A stretch of DNA of 64,000 bases from Caballeronia sordidicola (lineage in GTDB: Bacteria; Pseudomonadota; Gammaproteobacteria; Burkholderiales; Burkholderiaceae): positions 1 through 64,000 of the forward strand of contig NZ_MTHB01000029.1 in NCBI RefSeq assembly GCF_002220365.1, given 5' to 3'. Shown here piece by piece: positions 18,231-27,117 of the stretch (the first letter of the stretch is position 1; the number at the start of each line of letters is the position of its first letter). The notes under the pieces were generated by a model. It had not been told where the DNA came from and made no database searches. It saw only the letters and a program-made list of their open reading frames with translations. The translations under genes were made by a program, and so were the position numbers.

Positions 18231-18246
18231 ATTGTCCTAGAGCAAT
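18231..18246. promoter_or_regulatory. Predicted EnuR operator in the enuR-ehuB intergenic region
   Basis: ATTGTCCTAGAGCAAT is a near-palindrome around CTAG (ATTG at one end, CAAT at the other). It lies 54 bp before enuR and 154 bp before ehuB, between divergent genes, and shares TTGTCCTAG with the sites at 16719, 25355 and 25519. Confidence 0.6.
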
Positions 18247-18399
18247 TGGAACAAAAATATGGCTTTGTATGCTGCGTTCATGGCGGTGTAACGCAGCCTC
18301 GAAATTGGAATAAAACCAAGGGTTTGCGAGCATTTTCGCCACTAGTGCCGCGCGGACGCGGCGCAATCAACCACGCTACGGAATCGGGAACGGATCGAC

Positions 18400-19269
18400 A
18401 TGAAACTCAAACGAGTATCTGGAATGGTGGGAGCGCTGTCCATGCTGTGCATTGGGGCAGTAGCGGCGGGGTTGGTGGCCCATTCAGCGGCGGCGAACGC
18501 TGAAACGACCTTGCAGCGCATTCAGCGCACGGGAGAAGTGCGCATTGGCTACGCAAACGAAAGCCCCTTTGCGTACACCACGCCGGACGGCACCGTCACC
18601 GGCGAGTCACCCGAGATTGCGAAGAAGGTGTTCGCCAAGCTCGGTGTCAACAAAGTCGATGCCGTCCTGACGGAGTGGGGCTCGCTCATTCCCGGATTGC
18701 GCGCGGGACGCTTCGACGTGATTGCAGCGGGCATGTACGTCACGCCGGAGCGCTGCAAGCAAGTCGCGTTCGCCAACCCTCAATACCAGATCAAGGACAC
18801 CCTGCTCACGCTGAATGGCAACCCCAAGAACCTGCGGAGTTACGCTGACGTAGCCAAAAACCCCGACACAAAACTGGCTGTCATGGCGGGCTCGGTCGAG
18901 TTGGGCTACGCACGAGACTCCGGCGTGAAGGACGGGCAATTGCTGCAAGTACCCGATACCACCGCGCAGTTGCAGGCCGTGCGTGCAAGCCGCGCCGACG
19001 CTGCCGCCGGCACGGCATTGACCATGAAGGGGCTTGCCGCCAAGGCGGGCCCGACGGTGGAAGCCATCCCCAAGTTCACGGACGATCCCAAGCACACCGG
19101 TTACGGCGCGCTGGCGTTCCGCCCGGACGACACGGACCTTCGCGACGCCGTCAATCAGCAACTGAAAGCGTGGCTCGGCACGCCGGATCATCTCAAGACA
19201 GTGGCCCCGTTTGGCTTTGACAAAAGCAACCTCACGGACAAGACCACCGCGCAACTTTGCGGCGGCTGA
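18400..19269 (+). CDS. ehuB: Ectoine/hydroxyectoine ABC transporter, substrate-binding protein
   Basis: A 289-residue periplasmic binding protein of family 3 (polar amino acids). A signal peptide with a hydrophobic core at about 8-28 ends near AAANA. The mature protein starts with TLQRIQRTGEVRIGYANE, continues with SPFAYTTPDGTVTGESPEIA and GLRAGRFDVIAAGMYVTPER. The pattern closely follows EhuB of Sinorhizobium, which binds ectoine and hydroxyectoine. It is the first gene of an importer operon, divergent from enuR. A small hairpin (CCGGCA at 19288-19293 with TGCCGG at 19296-19301) follows the stop and may stabilise the ehuB end of the transcript, as is common for binding-protein genes. Confidence 0.88.
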   Translation: MKLKRVSGMVGALSMLCIGAVAAGLVAHSAAANAETTLQRIQRTGEVRIGYANESPFAYTTPDGTVTGESPEIAKKVFAKLGVNKVDAVLTEWGSLIPGLRAGRFDVIAAGMYVTPERCKQVAFANPQYQIKDTLLTLNGNPKNLRSYADVAKNPDTKLAVMAGSVELGYARDSGVKDGQLLQVPDTTAQLQAVRASRADAAAGTALTMKGLAAKAGPTVEAIPKFTDDPKHTGYGALAFRPDDTDLRDAVNQQLKAWLGTPDHLKTVAPFGFDKSNLTDKTTAQLCGG

Positions 19270-19345
19270 CCGCCTTCGTTTGACGAGCCGGCATGTGCCG
19301 GTCATCACCTCCTCTTACCGCCTCAAGCCTTAAGCGAGGAATGCC

Positions 19346-20014
19346 ATGGGCGACTTGCATGAACTCTTGCCCCTGTTGATGAAGGGCACGCTCGTCACCG
19401 TCGAGATTGCGGTGTCCGCAATCTTGCTGGCAATTGTGATGGCCGGCATGGCGACCGTCCTGCGCGCGTCGACATGGCGCATTTTGCGCTGGACCGCCAA
19501 CGCGTACGTCGAAGTATTTCGCGGTACGTCGCTACTGGTACAGCTATTCTGGCTTTTCTTCGTGTTGCCCTTGCCGCCATTCAATCTGGAGCTGACGCCG
19601 CTCACCGTTGCCATCGTTGGGCTTGGGCTGCATTACGGCGCCTATGGCTCCGAGATCCTGCGCGGTGCATTGCGTTCAGTACCAGGTGGACAATATGAAG
19701 CGGCGCTTGCGTTGAACATGCCCGCGTCGACCAGGATGCGGCGCATTGTCTTGCCACAGGCCATGATCAACGCGTTGCCGCCCGCCACGAACCTGATGAT
19801 CGAATTGTTGAAAGGGACCTCACTGGTTTCGTTGATCACCCTCTCCGACCTCACCTTCCGCGCACGCCAACTGGACGAAGCGACCTTCAAGACCGCTGAA
19901 ATCTTTGCGCTGACGCTGCTGATCTATTTCGTCATGGCGCAGATCGTGGTCACCATCATGCGTCATTTCGAACGCCGCGTCAGTCACGGCATCACGCAGA
20001 GGATGGCGAAATGA
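19346..20014 (+). CDS. ehuC: Ectoine ABC transporter permease EhuC
   Basis: A 222-residue inner-membrane permease of the HisM/GlnP type with about five membrane segments. The EAA loop, which contacts the ATPase, is visible as QYEAALALNMPASTRMRRIVLPQA around residues 113-136. GAGGAA precedes ATG 19346. Its stop overlaps the start of ehuD by four bases (ATGA), so the two permeases are translationally coupled. Substrate is inferred from ehuB and context. Confidence 0.87.
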   Translation: MGDLHELLPLLMKGTLVTVEIAVSAILLAIVMAGMATVLRASTWRILRWTANAYVEVFRGTSLLVQLFWLFFVLPLPPFNLELTPLTVAIVGLGLHYGAYGSEILRGALRSVPGGQYEAALALNMPASTRMRRIVLPQAMINALPPATNLMIELLKGTSLVSLITLSDLTFRARQLDEATFKTAEIFALTLLIYFVMAQIVVTIMRHFERRVSHGITQRMAK

Positions 20015-20670
20015 ACTCCTTTTTCGACATCAAGTATGCAGTGCACATCCTGCCCGAGTTGCTGCGCGCATCCATGTACACCATCGGCATCACGCTGGTC
20101 GGCTTCGCAATCGCGCTGGTACTTGGCCTCGTTCTCGCTATCCTGCGACGCAGCACCATTGCGCCGGTCGCACGGGTGACGGGCTTTTTTGTCGAGTTCA
20201 TTCGAAGCACCCCGTTGCTGATCCAGGTCTATGTGCTGTTCTACGTGGCACCGCTCTACGGTCTCACGATGTCGGCGCTGAGCGCGGGCACGATCGGCAT
20301 TGCGGTCCATTACGCATGCTACGTGTCCGAGGTTTATCGAGCGGGATTGAACGGCGTGGCGCGCGGACAGTGGGAAGCGGCTTGCGCATTGTCATTGTCG
20401 CCATGGCGCACGTACAGCGGCGTCATTCTTCCGCAAGCGATCCGCCCGGTCATTCCAGCGCTCGGCAATTATCTGGTCGCCATGTTCAAGGACACGCCCG
20501 TGCTGTCGGCCATCACGGTGGTCGAGCTGATGCAGCAGGCGAAAAACATCGGCTCGGAAACGTTCCGCTATCTCGAACCGATCACCATGACCGGCCTGTT
20601 CTTTTTATTGATCAGCGTGACGTTCGCCTCGGGCGTGCGTCACCTCGAACGTCGCGTGAGATTGCCATGA
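20011..20670 (+). CDS. ehuD: Ectoine ABC transporter permease EhuD
   Basis: A 219-residue permease paralogous to EhuC, with about five membrane segments, EFIRSTPLLIQVYVLFY and the EAA loop QWEAACALSLSPWRTYSGVI. It forms the translocation pore with EhuC. The following ATPase gene starts 58 bp downstream. Confidence 0.87.
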   Translation: MNSFFDIKYAVHILPELLRASMYTIGITLVGFAIALVLGLVLAILRRSTIAPVARVTGFFVEFIRSTPLLIQVYVLFYVAPLYGLTMSALSAGTIGIAVHYACYVSEVYRAGLNGVARGQWEAACALSLSPWRTYSGVILPQAIRPVIPALGNYLVAMFKDTPVLSAITVVELMQQAKNIGSETFRYLEPITMTGLFFLLISVTFASGVRHLERRVRLP

Positions 20671-20728
20671 CACATGTTCTATTCGAACGACCGGCAGGGG
20701 CATGCTGATGGAACTCCAGGAGAAGCAG

Positions 20729-21553
20729 ATGAAACGGGATCTCGACCCCGCGCTCGGCGCAAACGCTGTCGCACCCAACGTCCAGCCGATGGTGCGCTTT
20801 GCCGGCGTCACGAAACGCTATGGCTCGCTTACCGTCCTGGATGCACTCGATCTGGAGGTCGCCCGCAATGAAAAGGTTGCGATCATCGGCCCAAGCGGGT
20901 CGGGCAAATCCACCTTGCTGCGCGTGCTGATGACGCTCGATCCGCTAAGCGACGGGGTGATCGAGGTGGAGGGCGAGCCGCTCACGCACATGCGCCGCGA
21001 TGGGGTGCTGGTGCCTGCATCCGAACGGCATGTCCGCGAAGTGCGCCGCAAGATTGGCATGGTGTTCCAGAGCTTTAACCTGTTCCCGCATATGACGGCG
21101 CTGCAAAATACGATCGAGGCCCCGCTGCGGGTACTCGGCATGTCCAAGCGCGATGCGAACGAGCGTGGCCGGGAGCTGCTGTCCATGGTCGGGCTCGACG
21201 ACAAGTGCGATCACTTCCCGTCGCAGCTATCAGGCGGGCAACAACAGCGCGTAGCCATTGCGCGGGCGCTGGCGATGCGGCCGAAAGTGATGCTGTTCGA
21301 CGAAGTGACCTCGGCACTCGATCCGGAGTTATGCGGCGAAGTGCTGAACGTGATTCGGAGGCTGGGCCACGAGCACGATCTCACCATGCTGATGGTGACT
21401 CACCAGATGGGTTTCGCGAAAGAATTCGCGGACCGCGTATGTTTCTTTTCGCAAGGCAAGATCATTGAACAGGCGCCGCCGCAGCAGTTCTTCGGAGCAC
21501 CGCAACATGAGCGCACGCAGCAGTTCCTGCGTGCTGTCCGGGAAGCGACCTAG
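20729..21553 (+). CDS. ehuA: Ectoine ABC transporter ATP-binding protein EhuA
   Basis: A 274-residue ATPase of the polar amino acid importer class. Walker A is GPSGSGKST, the signature is LSGGQQQR, Walker B is VMLFDEVTSALDPE and the switch histidine lies in MLMVTHQMGFA. It powers the EhuCD pore. ATG 20729 is preferred because AGGAG lies six bases upstream; ATG 20702 in the same frame would add nine residues. The gene order B-C-D-A equals that of known ehu operons apart from the position of A. Confidence 0.9.
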   Translation: MKRDLDPALGANAVAPNVQPMVRFAGVTKRYGSLTVLDALDLEVARNEKVAIIGPSGSGKSTLLRVLMTLDPLSDGVIEVEGEPLTHMRRDGVLVPASERHVREVRRKIGMVFQSFNLFPHMTALQNTIEAPLRVLGMSKRDANERGRELLSMVGLDDKCDHFPSQLSGGQQQRVAIARALAMRPKVMLFDEVTSALDPELCGEVLNVIRRLGHEHDLTMLMVTHQMGFAKEFADRVCFFSQGKIIEQAPPQQFFGAPQHERTQQFLRAVREAT

Positions 21554-21578
21554 CGTGAATCCAGTGTGAACCCAGTGA

Positions 21579-21610
21579 GCCCGGACCCATCCTGATCGAT
21601 CGGTCCGGGC
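21579..21610. terminator. Hairpin at the end of the ehu operon
   Basis: GCCCGGACC at 21579-21587 pairs perfectly with GGTCCGGGC at 21602-21610 in the 69-bp gap between ehuA and the convergent YkgJ gene. The following ATTGATTG is only weakly T-rich, so it is a possible rather than a clear terminator. Confidence 0.55.
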
Positions 21611-21622
21611 ATTGATTGTGGA

Positions 21623-22396
21623 TCACGCGGAGGCGGGGAAGAAGCCGAGGTAATCGAATGCGGGCGCGTCGGTCTTCACGTAATGAACGCCTGTTGCTCC
21701 TATGGACGTGAGCGTGTCCACTGTTTCGCGACGGTTTGACACGACCTTCCACTGCAGCACGTCCTCGCTTGCATCACGGCTCTCGCGAGCGCGTTTCAAC
21801 GCGGCTATGGCAAGGTCGCCAGGCGGCGAGTAGACAACGAGTCCCTCGTTAGCCAGCGCTGCCGCATCAATGTCCAGATCAGCACATGCGCGCGCTTTGG
21901 CCGGGGCGTCGCTGACATCGGTCGCGCGCGATCTGGCAATCAACGCGAACGTCTCGGGATCGACCACGCGTTGTGCGCTCATCAGAAGCGGCTTGTCCGA
22001 GGCCCACGCTTCCGGCGGACATTCCTTCTGCTCAGGTTTCAATTCATTGAAAGGATTGATCTCCGCAGGATAGATCCGGCAGACAGTCGGACGTTGCTCA
22101 TACACACCGCAACTCATGTTCGCTTGCAAGTGCGGACACGCGCCCTCGAACGATGCCGCGAGGACCACCACCACCCGCACAGGCAGCTCGCCGCTGGAAG
22201 CGGCGAACGACCGGCGCCGCTTATGCTGCGCCTGCAGGTTGTCAGCAGAGGGCTCGTCAGGCCACGGAACGGCTTCGCAGAGAAACTGGACATCGCCGCC
22301 GCGCTCAAGCCATACGAGCGCTTCGTCGACGCTCAAAGGCAGCTTGAGGTCATGGCAGCATTTGCCGCACATCGTGCATTCAAAATTGATATCCAT
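21623..22396 (-). CDS. YkgJ family cysteine cluster protein
   Basis: A 257-residue cytoplasmic protein that starts with the metal-cluster motif CTMCGKCCHDLKLPL and carries further cysteines in CPHLQANMSCGVYEQRPTVCRIYP. This arrangement defines the YkgJ (CxxCxxCC, PF03692) family, presumed Fe-S or zinc proteins of unknown function. The C-terminal 120 residues are less conserved. ATG 22396 is chosen because AGGAG lies upstream (12 bases) and family members begin directly before the motif; ATG 22423 would add nine residues. No evident link to the ectoine genes. Confidence 0.82.
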   Translation of the reverse strand: MDINFECTMCGKCCHDLKLPLSVDEALVWLERGGDVQFLCEAVPWPDEPSADNLQAQHKRRRSFAASSGELPVRVVVVLAASFEGACPHLQANMSCGVYEQRPTVCRIYPAEINPFNELKPEQKECPPEAWASDKPLLMSAQRVVDPETFALIARSRATDVSDAPAKARACADLDIDAAALANEGLVVYSPPGDLAIAALKRARESRDASEDVLQWKVVSNRRETVDTLTSIGATGVHYVKTDAPAFDYLGFFPASA

Positions 22397-22779
22397 CTGG
22401 TGACGCTTCTCCTCGAAAGGCATCTGTAAACGTCGTCAAGCGGTGTCGCGGTGTCGGATGATAAAGGGCGACCTGTATGCTAGTTCGGCGACTTCAGGCA
22501 ACGGGTTACACGCCCCCGGTTTTCCTTGCGTGAATCTTCTGCAACTATGCAACGAGTGATCGTTCGCGTGCCTTGATCGATTGATGCAAGCTTCGTACGT
22601 CAAGCGAGACTCCTCCCGGGCAGATTCTATTCTCTTTAGAGGCGCAAGAAATACTCGGGCAAGGCGTGCGGTGATTGCCGGCCGCTCTGCCGGCCTACCC
22701 GTCGATCTGCCACCGTGCTGTTCCAAGATGCGAGATTATTCGCGTAGCAACAAAAATCTATTCGCTTCAAACGCCTTTA

Positions 22780-22889
22780 TCTAGTGTCGATGTTTGAATA
22801 ACTTAATGAGCACTTTAACCCGTGGGGGAAAATCCTCCCCTGCCTCCACGGCCGGCCCCGGATTTACCCAAGAGATCCGGGGCTTTTTT
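22780..22889 (+). ncRNA. Candidate small RNA or leader ending in an intrinsic terminator
   Basis: CCCCGGAT at 22856-22863 and ATCCGGGG at 22875-22882 form an 8-bp GC-rich stem followed by CTTTTTT (22883-22889), a textbook intrinsic terminator on the plus strand. Upstream, 22822-22840 holds GGGG and CCCC blocks that can pair as a second hairpin. No plus-strand gene ends here: the preceding gene is on the minus strand and the porin ATG is 102 bp further on. The terminator therefore closes either a short independent RNA or an attenuated porin leader. The 5' end is a guess. The rest of 22424-22780 shows no gene. Confidence 0.45.
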
Positions 22890-22991
22890 ACCCGTTGTGA
22901 GCTCGATAAACGCAAAGAACATGACGACAGCTGCGTAATTGCAACGTCAGTTAAACCGACAACGCAGTCAAAATGGACTATTGGAGGAGAC

Positions 22992-24107
22992 ATGAACAAG
23001 CTCGCAGCCGTTGCGCTGGCATCGGTGTTGGCTACTGGCGCAGGAGCCGCGTGCGCTCAAAGCAGCGTGACCTTGTATGGGCGGATAGACGCCGGCGTGG
23101 AGTACATGAGTGGCGTACCCACGGGACAAAACCCCGTGACCGGTGCAGCGACCGGAAGCAGTAGTCGCTTCAGGGCTGAAAGCGGAGACTGGGGAACGAG
23201 TCTTTGGGGCATCAAGGGCGTGGAGGATATTGGCGGAGGCACCAAGGCCGTATTCCACCTCGAAGGCGCATTCAACACCATGACCGGTCAAGGTCCTTCG
23301 AACAACGGCTTGTTCGACCGGTATGCGACGGTGGGAATCGCCAACGACCGCTTTGGTACGGTGCTGCTTGGCAAAGAGCTTTTCCTCTCCAATGGGGTCT
23401 GGGACTTCGACCCGTTTGGGCAAAGCAACTGGTCATCGGCATCACTTGTTCGCGGCCGTAACTGGAATCACACGAGCAACAACATCTCGTACCAGTCTCC
23501 TACCATTGCCGGCTTTGACATCAGCGGGCAATACGCGCTGTCCAACGCGACCAACTGGAATGGCAACGGCACTACTGGGCAAGGCCGTGCGGACGCTATC
23601 CAGTTAACCTATACACAGCCGGTTTTTCAGATCCGCGCAATTTACGACGAATGGCGCGACGCCGCTAACGGAACGTTGGACGATGCGTTCAATTTCTCTC
23701 GCGAATACTTCGGCGGCGTCAATGTGTTCTTGGGGAAATTCAAGCTCCAGGCGGTTTATCAGCAATCGCATTCAAGTTCCGGCGCTTTATCGGGCGGCAT
23801 CACGCTCACCCAGCAAGAATGGGGCGGCGTGACATGGCAAGCTACGCCGGCGGCCGCACTGATTGCCGCGGTGTATCACGTCAATGCGAACAACGGCGGT
23901 GGCAACGCGACCATCTATACAGTCGGTGGCACGTACAACCTGACGAAGCGTACCCTGCTCGATTTCCAGATTGCGACCGCCCGCAACAGCACCCATGCGA
24001 ACTTTGGCTTGAACGCCAATTCCTTCGGCGATACAACCAGTACCGACAACCCGCTTCCCGGTCATAGCCAGTCGGGCGCATACGCCGGGATACAGCATCT
24101 TTTCTAG
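22992..24107 (+). CDS. Outer membrane porin (Burkholderia trimeric porin type)
   Basis: A 371-residue general porin (Gram-negative porin, OmpC-like). A signal peptide MNKLAAVALASVLATGAGAA leads to cleavage near CAQ|SSVTLYG. The mature part shows GRIDAGVEYM, SRFRAESGDWGTSLWGIKG, GGGTKAVFHLEGAF and the terminal motif AGIQHLF ending in Phe as needed for BAM recognition. It forms a passive diffusion channel. GGAGGAG precedes ATG 22992; the open frame reaches back to 22794 but the extension would run through the terminator at 22856-22889. Its place between the ehu operon and proP makes a role in solute entry conceivable, but this is only context. Confidence 0.9.
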   Translation: MNKLAAVALASVLATGAGAACAQSSVTLYGRIDAGVEYMSGVPTGQNPVTGAATGSSSRFRAESGDWGTSLWGIKGVEDIGGGTKAVFHLEGAFNTMTGQGPSNNGLFDRYATVGIANDRFGTVLLGKELFLSNGVWDFDPFGQSNWSSASLVRGRNWNHTSNNISYQSPTIAGFDISGQYALSNATNWNGNGTTGQGRADAIQLTYTQPVFQIRAIYDEWRDAANGTLDDAFNFSREYFGGVNVFLGKFKLQAVYQQSHSSSGALSGGITLTQQEWGGVTWQATPAAALIAAVYHVNANNGGGNATIYTVGGTYNLTKRTLLDFQIATARNSTHANFGLNANSFGDTTSTDNPLPGHSQSGAYAGIQHLF

Positions 24108-24279
24108 CGATTGATCAAGCGATGCGTCTTTCGTTGCGGTGTTTATCTCGATGCAACGCTTAGCAGATAGAGGCAGAAATTTGTTGGAGCGAAGCGCCCT
24201 TCAATAGACATCGCCTTCATTCCGGCTAAGCGCACTGCGAATTCGTGTACGATCCGGTTTTAAATCTGCCTGGCTTGCC

Positions 24280-25101
24280 ATGCTCGCGCTAAAGCTGACG
24301 CTGGTCCCGTTCTTTCTCTTCGTCGTTTCCATGTCGGGCAAATGGTGGGGACCGACTATCGCCGGCTGGCTTGCTGGATTGCCCTTTGTTGCCGGACCGA
24401 TCCTGTTCCTTCTAGTCCTGGATCATGGACCGGTTTTCGGAGCGCATGCGGCTACCCTCTCCTTGTCAGCCATACTCGCTTCCGAGGCATTCAACTTCGC
24501 GTATGCATGGACCTGCCGAACCAGGTCGTGGCCCCTTGCGCTAACCGCAGGATTGGGAAGCTGGCTCGTAGCAGCCATTGCCCTCGCTTCAATGCCGGCA
24601 TCCCCGGCGTGGGCTATCGCGGCCGCGCTTGTTGCCGTCGCGTTTGGACAAACCTTTCTCCCTCGCAGCAATGCCATTGCCAGAGTTGCACCGCTTAGCC
24701 GCAACGACCTAGCAGGACGCATGATTGCCGGCGCTGCGCTGACGGTTGCGGTCACCACGCTATCGTCTGCGCTTGGCGCCAAATGGAGCGGACTTCTTGC
24801 GGTGTTCCCGCTATTGGGGATCGTGCTTTCTGTCTCGTCGCATCGGGCGCACGGCCCTGACTTCGTAGTGTCGCTTTTGCGAGGCATGGTACTCGGCCGG
24901 TTCTCATTCGCTGCGTTCTGCCTCTGCCTTATCTTCGCACTTCCCAGACAAGCGGCTTCCCTGGCATTCGTGGAAGCCGCCATCCTGGCAATGGCCGTGC
25001 AATGGACCACGAAACGCCTCGCACACGCACAACATGAGCGCACGGGTGAGGTGCTGACCGTGCCGGCATCGCGAGAGTCAGCGGTGAATGCCGAGCGGTG
25101 A
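24280..25101 (+). CDS. Multi-pass membrane protein of unknown function
   Basis: A 273-residue protein with about eight hydrophobic segments, including TLVPFFLFVVSMSGKWWGPTIAGW at the start and FAAFCLCLIFALP near the end, with a short polar C-terminus. I do not recognise a characterised family. The arrangement (two similar halves of about four segments, each with a G/P-rich entry) looks transporter-like. It lies 172 bp after the porin on the same strand, too far for certain co-transcription. Confidence 0.65.
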   Translation: MLALKLTLVPFFLFVVSMSGKWWGPTIAGWLAGLPFVAGPILFLLVLDHGPVFGAHAATLSLSAILASEAFNFAYAWTCRTRSWPLALTAGLGSWLVAAIALASMPASPAWAIAAALVAVAFGQTFLPRSNAIARVAPLSRNDLAGRMIAGAALTVAVTTLSSALGAKWSGLLAVFPLLGIVLSVSSHRAHGPDFVVSLLRGMVLGRFSFAAFCLCLIFALPRQAASLAFVEAAILAMAVQWTTKRLAHAQHERTGEVLTVPASRESAVNAER

Positions 25102-25354
25102 GCGGTCAGTGATCAGCGGCGAGTAGTCAGATACTTTATTGCGCATGGCAGCAGGTTTAGATCTGCCCCAATCCGCCGTCGATTTCAATCTCGCCGGTTC
25201 CGCGTGTGAGACTTGCATAAACCCTCGCGGGGCGCTTTCCCGTAGACGCAAGCGGCCGGGCGCTCTCAGGTTTGCATTCCGTTCGGAAAAAACCGACTCC
25301 CAATCAAGTCGTCTATTGTCTTAAACAAGTAGAGAGTTGGCGCACTCAGCCATG

Positions 25355-25370
25355 AATGTCCTAGAACAAC
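25355..25370. promoter_or_regulatory. Predicted EnuR operator, distal copy upstream of proP
   Basis: AATGTCCTAGAACAAC is a near-palindrome around CTAG and shares AATGTCCTAG with the site in front of eutB. It lies 244 bp before the ProP-like gene. A weaker variant, ATTGTCTTAAACAAG, lies at 25315-25329. The whole stretch 25102-25613 shows no convincing gene. Confidence 0.55.
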
Positions 25371-25518
25371 GCGTCAGGCTTGACGAGCGTTTAGCGGATA
25401 TTCCGGTCAATTCGTGGTGTCAGAATCCGCAAGGAACACAGTCAGACAAGCCTTACCTTGAATGCTGGAGCGACCTGCAGCCACCCTCGCCCGTCTCATG
25501 GAAAACCCCGGCTCATTC

Positions 25519-25534
25519 ATCGTCCTAGGACATC
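25519..25534. promoter_or_regulatory. Predicted EnuR operator, proximal copy upstream of proP
   Basis: ATCGTCCTAGGACATC contains the perfect 10-bp palindrome GTCCTAGGAC. It lies 79 bp before the ProP-like gene start and matches the sites at 16719, 18231 and 25355, all of which place GTCCTAG at the same position. Confidence 0.6.
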
Positions 25535-25613
25535 GGTTTGCGATCACACTGGCGGTATCTTGAATCAGCAGTGGCGCTCGTGTTGCCGCTGTCCATGATT
25601 CCGGAGGAAGACA

Positions 25614-26951
25614 ATGAGCTACGCACAGCCAACGGCAAAACATACAGCTCGACACACCCCATCCAATCTTCTGCGGCGGGCAATCGCTGCGTCAGCGCTA
25701 GGCAATGCCACCGAATGGTTCGACTATGGCATCTACGCTTACGGTCTCACCTACATTTCGGCCGCCCTGTTTCCCGGCAGCACCGCCGAAGCCACCTTGT
25801 TCGCGCTGGCGACCTTCGCCATATCGTTTCTCGTACGGCCGCTAGGAGGTCTTTTCTGGGGGCCGCTCGGCGACCGGCTGGGACGTAAATATGTGCTCGC
25901 GCTGACAATCATCATGATGTCGGCCGCCACGCTTCTCGTAGGGCTGCTGCCCACCTACGCCAGCATCGGCTTATGGGCGCCGGCCTTGCTGATCGTACTG
26001 CGCCTCGTCCAAGGTTTCTCGACCGGCGGCGAGTACGGCGGAGCAGCCACTTTCATGGCCGAATACGCTCCGGACAAGAAACGCGGCTTCTGCGGCAGTT
26101 TCCTCGAATTCGCCACGTTGGCCGGTTTCTCTCTCGGCGCGCTGTTGATGCTCGGTTGTTCAGTTTTGCTAGGTAACGAAGCCATGCATGCCTGGGGATG
26201 GCGCCTGCCGTTCCTGATAGCCGCACCGCTTGGCATGATCGGGTTCTATCTGCGCGCCAGGATGGAGGACACACCCGTATTCCTCGAGATGGAACAATCG
26301 GCCGAAAAGAAGCAGCACGCTAAAATATCCCTGAAAGAACTGTTGACCGAGTTCTGGAAGCCACTGCTATTGCTGGGCGGCCTGGTCGTGGCACTGAACG
26401 TCGTCAACTACGTGCTGCTTGCCTATATGCCGACCTTCATGCAAAAGCAGTTGGGCATGAGTGACAACATGTCATTGCTGGTGCCGCTGATCGGCATGCT
26501 GGCAATGATGGTATTCCTGCCCTTCGCAGGCACGTTCTCCGATAGAGTCGGCCGCAAGAACGTGTGGTGGTTTTCCTTGATTGGTCTCTTCATTGCCGCG
26601 GTGCCTATGTTCCTGCTCATGTCGCATGGCACGGCTGGCGCGCTGATAGGGTTCGCGGTATTAGGTCTGCTTTATGTGCCTCAGTTAGCGAGCATCTCGG
26701 CGATGTTTCCTGCAATGTTCCCCACGCAAGTCCGCTATGCAGGCATGGCGATCGCCTATAACGTGTCGACCTCCATCTTTGGCGGTACTGCACCCATGGT
26801 GAACGAATGGCTCATCGGGCGTACAGGCAACAACCTTATTCCGGCTTACTACATGATGGGCTCGTGTGTGATCGGTGCGCTAGCCTTGATCTTCGTGACA
26901 GAGACCACCGGCTGTTCGCTGCGCGGGCGAGGTATTCCCGGTAAGGCGTAA
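25614..26951 (+). CDS. proP: ProP-like MFS transporter, compatible solute/H+ symporter
   Basis: A 445-residue MFS protein of the metabolite:H+ symporter family. Motifs are [15 protein letters not shown] at about 30-44, [21 protein letters not shown] (loop 2-3), [23 protein letters not shown] and [15 protein letters not shown]. ProP members import proline, glycine betaine and ectoine with protons. Here the short C-terminus lacks the long coiled coil of E. coli ProP, so osmotic gating of that kind is not expected. GGAGG at 25602-25606 precedes the start. Operator-like sites shared with the ectoine operons suggest it is a second, proton-driven ectoine importer; that is inference. Confidence 0.82.
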   Translation: MSYAQPTAKHTARHTPSNLLRRAIAASALGNATEWFDYGIYAYGLTYISAALFPGSTAEATLFALATFAISFLVRPLGGLFWGPLGDRLGRKYVLALTIIMMSAATLLVGLLPTYASIGLWAPALLIVLRLVQGFSTGGEYGGAATFMAEYAPDKKRGFCGSFLEFATLAGFSLGALLMLGCSVLLGNEAMHAWGWRLPFLIAAPLGMIGFYLRARMEDTPVFLEMEQSAEKKQHAKISLKELLTEFWKPLLLLGGLVVALNVVNYVLLAYMPTFMQKQLGMSDNMSLLVPLIGMLAMMVFLPFAGTFSDRVGRKNVWWFSLIGLFIAAVPMFLLMSHGTAGALIGFAVLGLLYVPQLASISAMFPAMFPTQVRYAGMAIAYNVSTSIFGGTAPMVNEWLIGRTGNNLIPAYYMMGSCVIGALALIFVTETTGCSLRGRGIPGKA

Positions 26952-26964
26952 AAGTAATCTTGCA

Positions 26965-26999
26965 CAGGGCATCGTCAATGCGCGACGGCGACTGCCCTG
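26965..26999 (+). terminator. Hairpin after proP
   Basis: CAGGGCA at 26965-26971 pairs with TGCCCTG at 26993-26999, with further pairing of CGTC and GACG inside. Only CTTT follows soon after (27001-27004). It could attenuate transcription between proP and ald. Confidence 0.4.
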
Positions 27000-27117
27000 G
27001 CTTTGCAGCAATACACCCTTGGCGGCTGCGGATCGCCGTGTATCCGCGTACAAGGGTTCGCTTGGGCGTCCATGGCCGCGGACGCCCGCACCGGTCTTCC
27101 CAGGAGGAGAGTGCATC

